Below are positions 59,259 through 64,000 of a DNA stretch of 64,000 nucleotides, in pieces. Numbering within the stretch: position 1 is the stretch's first letter; the number at the start of each line of letters is the position of its first letter. The stretch spans positions 3,596,001 to 3,660,000 of the forward strand of contig NC_013947.1 in NCBI RefSeq assembly GCF_000024545.1, read 5' to 3'. This DNA comes from Stackebrandtia nassauensis DSM 44728. Its GTDB lineage: Bacteria > Actinomycetota > Actinomycetes > Mycobacteriales > Micromonosporaceae. The position numbers and the translations under genes are program-made. The notes beneath the pieces were generated by a model. It was not told where the DNA came from. It did not search any database and saw nothing but the letters and a program-made list of their open reading frames with translations.

Positions 59259-59879
59259 CTAGACCGACGACCGCGCGGTCGTCGCCGACAACAGCCACCA
59301 CAGGACCGCACCGGTGACCGCGGCCATCGCCGCCGCCATCAGTGTCGCGGCGAACATCCCGATCACGACGACCGCACCGGTCGGCTGACCTTCATGCCAT
59401 AGTGGAGTCGACACCGTGAGGAACACCGCGAGTCCCGCCACCCAGGCCGCCGCCGTGCCGGTGATCCACCAGCCCGCCCTGGCGAGTCGTCCGCGCAGCA
59501 GCCACCATTGCGCGGTTCCGATCGACATCAGTCCCGTCACGGCCAGCACCACCGTGACACCGGCCGTCGCGGGCAGCGGCAACACGGCCTCGGACCACAG
59601 TTCGGCGATGACGAGGCCGCACACCCAGGCGATCCCGGCGCCGAGCGCGGTGGCTGTCGGCCAGTGCCGGGTCCCCGGCAACACCCGCCGCAGCACCCGC
59701 GCCTGGGCGAGGCCGAGGATGTATCCCTCGGTGCAACCAGCCGCCAGCATCAGTGCCGTCTGTACCGGCGCCGGGGCCGAGGGAGTGATCGCGTAGGTCG
59801 CGGAGGGCACCGCGAAACCGGCGCACTCCCCGAGGGTGACCCAGCCGAACCAGCTGAGCCACAACCGATCACGGCCCAT
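59259..59879 (-). CDS. Hypothetical multi-pass membrane protein
   Basis: A 206-residue protein with about six hydrophobic segments and few charged residues, of no family I recognise. It begins MGRDRLWLSWFGWVTLGECAGFA, and the segments include a Gly/Ala-rich LALGAGIAWVCGLVIAELW-like stretch. The ATG at 59879 overlaps the end of the DUF4389 gene by 11 nt, so it is probably translated from the same message. It may be a transporter-like or structural membrane protein of the stress island. Confidence 0.72.
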   Translation of the reverse strand: MGRDRLWLSWFGWVTLGECAGFAVPSATYAITPSAPAPVQTALMLAAGCTEGYILGLAQARVLRRVLPGTRHWPTATALGAGIAWVCGLVIAELWSEAVLPLPATAGVTVVLAVTGLMSIGTAQWWLLRGRLARAGWWITGTAAAWVAGLAVFLTVSTPLWHEGQPTGAVVVIGMFAATLMAAAMAAVTGAVLWWLLSATTARSSV

Positions 59880-60543
59880 GATGTTCCACAATCGTGGGTG
59901 CGTCGCCCTGGTCGAGGCGGAACGGTGGATAGACGTCGGTCATGAGCGCGACATAGGCCAGCACCCGGTATCCCCAGCGGGCGAGGCCGAGCAGCAGGTC
60001 GTACAGGCCGCTGAGGCGGCGTCCGGTGAACAGCAGCCCGAAACCGAGGATGAGCACGGCGGCGCCGAGGACACCGATCGACACGACGGCCCGTTCCCGG
60101 GTCGGCGCGTCATAGTCGCCCCAGACCGGGGCGGCCACGAACGCGTTGAGCAGCACCAGGTGGGGTATCGCCAGCAGCCAGTGCACCAGCGGACGCCAGC
60201 GCGCGATCCGCTCGGGGCGCGCGATGTCCAGTCGCGCCGGATACGACGGGTCGTCGGCCAGGGTGAAGGGCGGATAGCGGTCGGTTCCCAGCGCGGCGTA
60301 GCCGTAGTAGTTCACCCGCCAGTGCCACCGCAGGACGCCGACGTTGAAGTCGAAGATCCAGCGTGGATAGACGCCGGTGATCAACACCGCGACATACGCG
60401 ACGATCGTCAGGACCACGAACGCCGTCCACAGGAACAACAGGACGAGGTAGTGCGGGATCAACAGGATCCACTTCACCAGCCACAACCACCGGCTGAGGG
60501 ATTCGCCGGAGCGGGCGGTGAGTGTCAGCGTCTGTCCGTTCAT
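59869..60543 (-). CDS. DUF4389 membrane protein
   Basis: A 224-residue DUF4389 protein. The characteristic motif, a hydrophobic helix followed by RWxxRVxxYxxLxTDxYPPF, occurs twice: GVLRWHWRVNYYGYAALGTDRYPPF near residue 70 and GLARWGYRVLAYVALMTDVYPPF near residue 190, so the protein is an internal repeat with about four membrane helices. The function is unknown. The ATG follows GAGGAG. It is followed by the overlapping multi-pass membrane gene and preceded by a strong hairpin. Confidence 0.87.
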   Translation of the reverse strand: MNGQTLTLTARSGESLSRWLWLVKWILLIPHYLVLLFLWTAFVVLTIVAYVAVLITGVYPRWIFDFNVGVLRWHWRVNYYGYAALGTDRYPPFTLADDPSYPARLDIARPERIARWRPLVHWLLAIPHLVLLNAFVAAPVWGDYDAPTRERAVVSIGVLGAAVLILGFGLLFTGRRLSGLYDLLLGLARWGYRVLAYVALMTDVYPPFRLDQGDAPTIVEHHGP

Positions 60544-60587
60544 GGATTGTCTCCTCTTTCCTTCTCGGCCGACGGCCGATGTCGAAG

Positions 60588-60626
60588 CCGGACCCCCGCG
60601 CACCGGTGGCCGGGGCGGGGGTCCGG
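60588..60626 (-). terminator. 12-bp hairpin terminator
   Basis: CCGGACCCCCGC (60588-60599) pairs exactly with GCGGGGGTCCGG (60615-60626) around a 15-nt loop, just after the stop of the minus-strand gene at 60643 and before DUF4389. It probably ends or attenuates the upstream message. Confidence 0.7.
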
Positions 60627-60642
60627 TGGAGTCAGGTGAGAT

Positions 60643-61044
60643 TCATCCGACCGGGTGCATCGTCTTGCCCGGTGTCGTTCGGCTCAGGCTCCCGATCAGG
60701 TGCTGGACGGTGGTAGCCGCCCACAGCAGACCGATGGCACCGAGGAAGAACGCGAGGGCGATTCCGTTGCCGGTGAACAGCGCGATGAGGAACGCGATGC
60801 CCGCCACCGCACCGAGGACCTGGCCGATCTGTTTGGCGGGAGTTGCCTTGGCCGATTCCGTCGCGCCGACGGCGCACGCGGAAACACCGAGGATCAGTGC
60901 CGCGACCGCGAGGCCGCGCACACCACCCACCACGGGAAGACCGGCACCGGCGAGATACGCGGCGTAGAGGCCGAACGTGAACAACACGATCAGCGTCGCG
61001 ACACCGTCTCGCCAGGTCAGACGTCCGAGTGTCTTCGTCATCAT
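60643..61044 (-). CDS. Small hypothetical membrane protein
   Basis: A 133-residue protein with about four hydrophobic segments (WRDGVATLIVLFTFGLYAAYL, LAVAALILGVSACAVG, VLGAVAGIAFLIALF, ALAFFLGAIGLLWAATTV). I do not recognise the family. The ATG follows GAGGAGGTGA. It is the first gene of the unit that continues with DUF4389 across a hairpin, and it is divergent from the V-type ATPase genes. A DosR-like box lies 85 nt upstream. Confidence 0.75.
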   Translation of the reverse strand: MMTKTLGRLTWRDGVATLIVLFTFGLYAAYLAGAGLPVVGGVRGLAVAALILGVSACAVGATESAKATPAKQIGQVLGAVAGIAFLIALFTGNGIALAFFLGAIGLLWAATTVQHLIGSLSRTTPGKTMHPVG

Positions 61045-61128
61045 GCTCACCTCCTCTCCCCTTTACCGTTTCGCGCGAGCGGGGACGCCGCATGGGTTCA
61101 AGGTCCTCAGGATTGGCGCGCCGTACCC

Positions 61129-61143
61129 GGGACCTTGTGCCCC
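61129..61143. promoter_or_regulatory. DosR-like box between the membrane gene and V-ATPase operon
   Basis: GGGACCTTGTGCCCC is a fair palindrome (GGG..CCC arms) 85 nt from the minus-strand start at 61044 and 143 nt from the plus-strand start at 61286. It could serve either unit. Confidence 0.5.
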
Positions 61144-61285
61144 AACGTTTCTGGACGCGGGCAGCCCGCGCGCGGCGCCATGGCGGCGCCAGGGTCGTTG
61201 GGCCGTGCGCGCAGGGGCCGACGACCGCGGCACCGTGCCCGAAGATCCTCGCCACGGGTTTCCACCGCGGCCATACGGTCGGATC

Positions 61286-61732
61286 ATGGCGCTTCGCGAC
61301 TTCCTGGAACGGTTTCGCCCGGCCGGTGCGCCCGGCGCGGCCGCCGTCCGGGGTGTGCCGGCCGACCGCGTCGCCGAACGGGCCGCCGAACTCGAGCCGT
61401 TGCTGGCGGTCCTGTCGGCCACCGAGCAGGAAGCCGAAAGGATTCGGGCGGACGCGCGCGCCGAGGCGGCGAGACTGCGCGCCGAGGCGACGCGACGAGC
61501 CGAGGAGCTGCTTCACCGGGCACGAACGGAGGCGGCGGCGTTGCGCGCCGAGTCGATCGCGCAGGCGCGCGCGACCGCCGATGACGACAGTCAGGTCGAA
61601 GCCGCCGTCCGGGATGCTGTCTCCATGGTGGACGCATTGGCGCGGGCCAGGATGCCGGATCTGGTGCACCAGGCGGAGGATTGGGCCCGCCGGGTCCTCG
61701 ACGCCGATCGAACCGTGACCGGCGGCTCGTGA
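61286..61732 (+). CDS. V/A-type ATPase peripheral stalk subunit (E/G-like)
   Basis: A 148-residue protein dominated by a long Ala/Arg/Glu coiled coil (about 35-100, AEAARLRAEATRRAEELLHRARTEAAALRAE), typical of peripheral stalk subunits of V/A-type ATPases. The C-terminal part is a short amphipathic helix. Identification rests mainly on the two downstream genes, subunits C and I; whether it is E- or G/H-type cannot be settled by eye. The start at 61286 has only a weak binding site. Its TGA overlaps the next ATG by one base. Confidence 0.72.
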   Translation: MALRDFLERFRPAGAPGAAAVRGVPADRVAERAAELEPLLAVLSATEQEAERIRADARAEAARLRAEATRRAEELLHRARTEAAALRAESIAQARATADDDSQVEAAVRDAVSMVDALARARMPDLVHQAEDWARRVLDADRTVTGGS

Positions 61733-62652
61733 TGAGGGCCGGATGGGTTGCCGGGGGCATCCGGGCACGCGCGTTGCTGAACCGTCGGCTTGGCGTCGCG
61801 GGTGCACGCGAACTGGCTTCGAGTGCGTCCGCGCGGGCCGCGATTTCCACACTGGCCCAGGGACCATACGGGCATTCTGTTTACTCTGGACAAAGCCTCG
61901 CCGATGCCGAGCACGGCGTGGTCGAGGCGCTGTTGTGGCAGTTGCGGGTGTTGGCCGGTTGGCAGCCCCGACAGGGGGCGGAGATCGTCCGGGTGCTCGC
62001 CGCCGGCCTAGAGATGGCCAATGTGGTCGAACTCGCCCGGGAACTGTCCGCTCTGAAGACCGGACGGTATTTCGACCTGGGCAGGTTGTCCACGGCCTGG
62101 CCACGGCTGCGCGAGGCCGCCTCGACCACGGAACTCGCCGAATTGCTGGCGACCACGCCCTGGCGGGATCCGGAAGGCATCACGCCCGCGGCCATCGCGT
62201 CGTCCCTGGGGCTGGAGTGGGCTCGGCGGGTGATGACCGTGGTCCCGGAGGCGGCCGGTTGGGCCGCCGGTGGTGCCGCGTTGCTGACCGCCCGGCTCCT
62301 GTTCCTCGACGGTCGACCGGTTGAGGACTCGACACGCCGTCGAATGCGGACGCTGCTGGGAGACGGTGTGGCCGCCGGCGACTGGGACGGGTTCACACAG
62401 GGGTTGCGGCACAACGCACGCTGGCCGCTGGCTGGGGTCGGTGATCCCGGCCAGCTGTGGCGTGCCGAGAACGCCTGGTGGGTTCGAATGGAGCGCGAGG
62501 CTCGGGCACTGTTGTCGACGCCCAAAGCCGGACGTGCCGTGGTGGTCGGCTGTGTCGGCATGCTGGCGGCCGACGCCCGGCGGGTCCGCGCGGCCCTGCA
62601 CTGCGCGGCACGGGGCGGAAGAGCGCTGGGGGTCTACGATGCCGTTGTCTGA
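61732..62652 (+). CDS. V/A-type ATPase subunit C (AC39 family)
   Basis: A 306-residue all-helical protein with the layout of V/A-ATPase subunit C, the central cap linking the rotor ring to the catalytic head. Recognisable features are the start RARALLNRRLG, the internal segment LEMANVVELARELSALKTGRYFDLGRLSTAWPRL (compare EVxNLKxxLR in the family) and the repeated three-helix pattern. Sequence conservation in this family is low, so order and neighbours matter. It overlaps the subunit I gene by 14 nt. Confidence 0.75.
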   Translation: MRAGWVAGGIRARALLNRRLGVAGARELASSASARAAISTLAQGPYGHSVYSGQSLADAEHGVVEALLWQLRVLAGWQPRQGAEIVRVLAAGLEMANVVELARELSALKTGRYFDLGRLSTAWPRLREAASTTELAELLATTPWRDPEGITPAAIASSLGLEWARRVMTVVPEAAGWAAGGAALLTARLLFLDGRPVEDSTRRRMRTLLGDGVAAGDWDGFTQGLRHNARWPLAGVGDPGQLWRAENAWWVRMEREARALLSTPKAGRAVVVGCVGMLAADARRVRAALHCAARGGRALGVYDAVV

Positions 62653-64000
62653 GACGATGCGTCCGGTACGGATGCGACGCGTCGCGATCGTCGCCGGGCA
62701 GGCGGATCTGCGCGCCGCCCTGGCGGCCGTGGCGGACACCGGAACCGTCCAGCTCGACTCGACCTCCTGGGCCGAGTCGTCGGCCGGACCGGCCGGACGG
62801 GCACTGCGGGCGGCCCATGCCACAGTGGATTCGCCGGCGCTCTCGGAGTGGGAACCGGACCTGGACGAACTGGTGCGAGGCGGTCGCCTGGACCTGCTGG
62901 CCGGGGAGGCCCAGCTGGAGACTCACGCGGCCCAGGCCGTCCGGCGGGGCGAGTTCGCCGCGCTGACCGGGTGGCTTGCCGAATCGGCACTGCCGGATCT
63001 GACCGCCCGGCTGAGTCGGCTGGGCGCCGCGGTGGTGCCGCTGCCGTCGCCGCCGGGAGTCGATCCGCCCACCCTGTTGCCCGAAGGTGGACCCTGGCGC
63101 GGCTCCTTCACCGAATTGGTCACCACCTACGGCACGCTCCCCTATCGCGACGTCGATCCGACGCTTCCGGCGGCCGCGGCGTACGTGTTCATGTTCGGCA
63201 TGATGTTCGGCGACGCCGGTCACGGACTGCTGCTCCTGCTGGTCGCGCTGTGGTTGCGGTTCCGGCCGCCGCGGCGACTGCTGTGGGCGGTGCGGGCCTG
63301 GCCGTTCGTGCTCGCCGCGGGGTTCACCAGTGTCGGTTTCGGGGTGTTGTACGGGGAGTTCTTCGGGCCCACCGGGGTGCTGCCGGTCCTGTGGGTGGCT
63401 CCGCTCGAACAGCCGATGACGCTGCTGTGGGCGTCGGTGGCGGTGGGCGCCGTGTTGCTGGCCGCGGCCTACGCGGCCGCGGTCGTGAATCGCTGGCGGG
63501 AGGGCGGGCCTCGGCTGGCGGTGTACGCCTCCTCGGGCGGCGCGGGGCTGACGGTCTTCGTCGGCTTGGGCGCGCTGGCCGCCGGGCTTCTCCTGCACGG
63601 ATATGTGCTCATCGGTGTCGGCGTCTGCGTCACCGCGGTCGGTCTGGCGCTGTCGGGTGTCGGGTTCTACGCCGCTTCCGGTGGTGGCGCCGGCGGGATG
63701 GCGCAGGCCGGGGTCGAGGTCTTCGACGCGATCCTGCGGCTTGGCTCCAACCTGTTCTCCTTCGCCCGGTTGGCGGCGTTCGGACTCACCCACGCCGCAC
63801 TGGCCGGGTTGGTGTGGCACGGCACCACCGGACTGGCCGACGGGGGTCTCCCCGGGACGATCGCGGCGGTGCTGGTGTTCGTGCTCGGCAACGCGGTGGC
63901 GTTCGCGCTGGAGGCACTGGTGGCCGCGATCCAAGCGCTGCGACTCGAGTTCTACGAACTGTTCTCGCGGATGTTCACCGGATTCGGTGAACCATTCCAC
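62639..64000 (+). CDS. V/A-type ATPase subunit I (a-subunit), partial
   Basis: An open frame from the ATG at 62639 runs without a stop to the right edge (454 codons visible). The N-terminal half is a soluble Ala/Glu-rich domain. The membrane half has about seven helices and diagnostic motifs: VFMFGMMFGDAGHG (about residue 182), YGEFFG near 238, LRLGSNLFSFARLAAFGL near 370, and the closing EALVAAIQALRLEFYELFSRMF with the conserved Arg and Glu of the proton/sodium channel. This is the stator subunit. The remaining subunits (K, A, B, D) would be expected beyond the window. Confidence 0.92.
   Translation, partial: MPLSETMRPVRMRRVAIVAGQADLRAALAAVADTGTVQLDSTSWAESSAGPAGRALRAAHATVDSPALSEWEPDLDELVRGGRLDLLAGEAQLETHAAQAVRRGEFAALTGWLAESALPDLTARLSRLGAAVVPLPSPPGVDPPTLLPEGGPWRGSFTELVTTYGTLPYRDVDPTLPAAAAYVFMFGMMFGDAGHGLLLLLVALWLRFRPPRRLLWAVRAWPFVLAAGFTSVGFGVLYGEFFGPTGVLPVLWVAPLEQPMTLLWASVAVGAVLLAAAYAAAVVNRWREGGPRLAVYASSGGAGLTVFVGLGALAAGLLLHGYVLIGVGVCVTAVGLALSGVGFYAASGGGAGGMAQAGVEVFDAILRLGSNLFSFARLAAFGLTHAALAGLVWHGTTGLADGGLPGTIAAVLVFVLGNAVAFALEALVAAIQALRLEFYELFSRMFTGFGEPFH

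Noticed and set aside
62393-64000. A long minus-strand frame opposite the V-ATPase subunits
   Set aside because: The plus strand encodes subunit I with diagnostic motifs; the minus-strand product is Gln/Arg/Gly-rich low-complexity sequence.
1-64000. CRISPR array, rRNA or phage genes
   Set aside because: No regularly spaced repeats, rRNA-like segments or phage structural genes were noticed on reading both strands.

Overview
This window is 64 kb of very GC-rich DNA with frequent GTG starts, tightly packed genes and many 4-nt start/stop overlaps. Together with WYL, BTAD, LAL-LuxR and ECF42-type regulators, this indicates a filamentous or related actinobacterium. Gene content suggests the Glycomycetales/Micromonosporales side (a Stackebrandtia-like genome), but that is an impression and not a proof. 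I see no rRNA, tRNA, CRISPR array, transposase or integrase.

Region 1 (1-29.8 kb) is ordinary chromosome. It holds a Ski2-like helicase, a YjbQ protein, an alpha/beta hydrolase with a BTAD regulator, DUF488, RidA and WYL regulator genes, and a quinone oxidoreductase. It also holds a LuxR protein with a decayed kinase core, a MarR/questin-oxidase pair, AMP nucleosidase, LysE/ArgP, NmrA/TetR, a duplicated-domain protein, a GH25 lysozyme, a phosphodiester glycosidase, an ECF42 sigma factor with its DGPF partner, a LAL regulator, TrmO and a flavin monooxygenase.

Region 2 (30.1-36.1 kb) is an arsenic island. It carries arsR-arsM, a divergent arsO/arsR2 pair, arsC, an unknown gene, an ArsR-ArsC fusion, and arsR3-acr3. 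Four ArsR-type DNA-binding domains sit beside at least three different operator-like repeats, several of which overlap start codons.

Region 3 (36.2-61.0 kb) looks like a hypoxia/dormancy island of the mycobacterial DosR type. It has five two-domain universal stress proteins, Hsp20, a DoxX protein, a cNMP-fold protein, an Rv1733c-like membrane protein, a CtpF-like P-type ATPase, a GNAT/NDP-forming acyl-CoA ligase fusion, HypF-C-D-E, a hydrogenase protease, and a GT4/GH130/alpha-barrel carbohydrate cluster. Nearly every transcription unit is preceded by a GGGAC(C/T)WW element resembling the DosR box, and in three units it lies about 59 nt upstream of the start codon. Nine genes (45785-58099) form one nearly gapless operon from a universal stress protein to HypE.

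Region 4 (61.3-64.0 kb) begins a V/A-type ATPase operon on the plus strand: a peripheral stalk subunit, subunit C, and subunit I running off the right edge. Having these next to the stress island suggests one energy-limitation programme covering hydrogen metabolism, ion transport, protein acetylation and ATPase function. The DosR-like regulator itself and the hydrogenase structural genes are not in the window.
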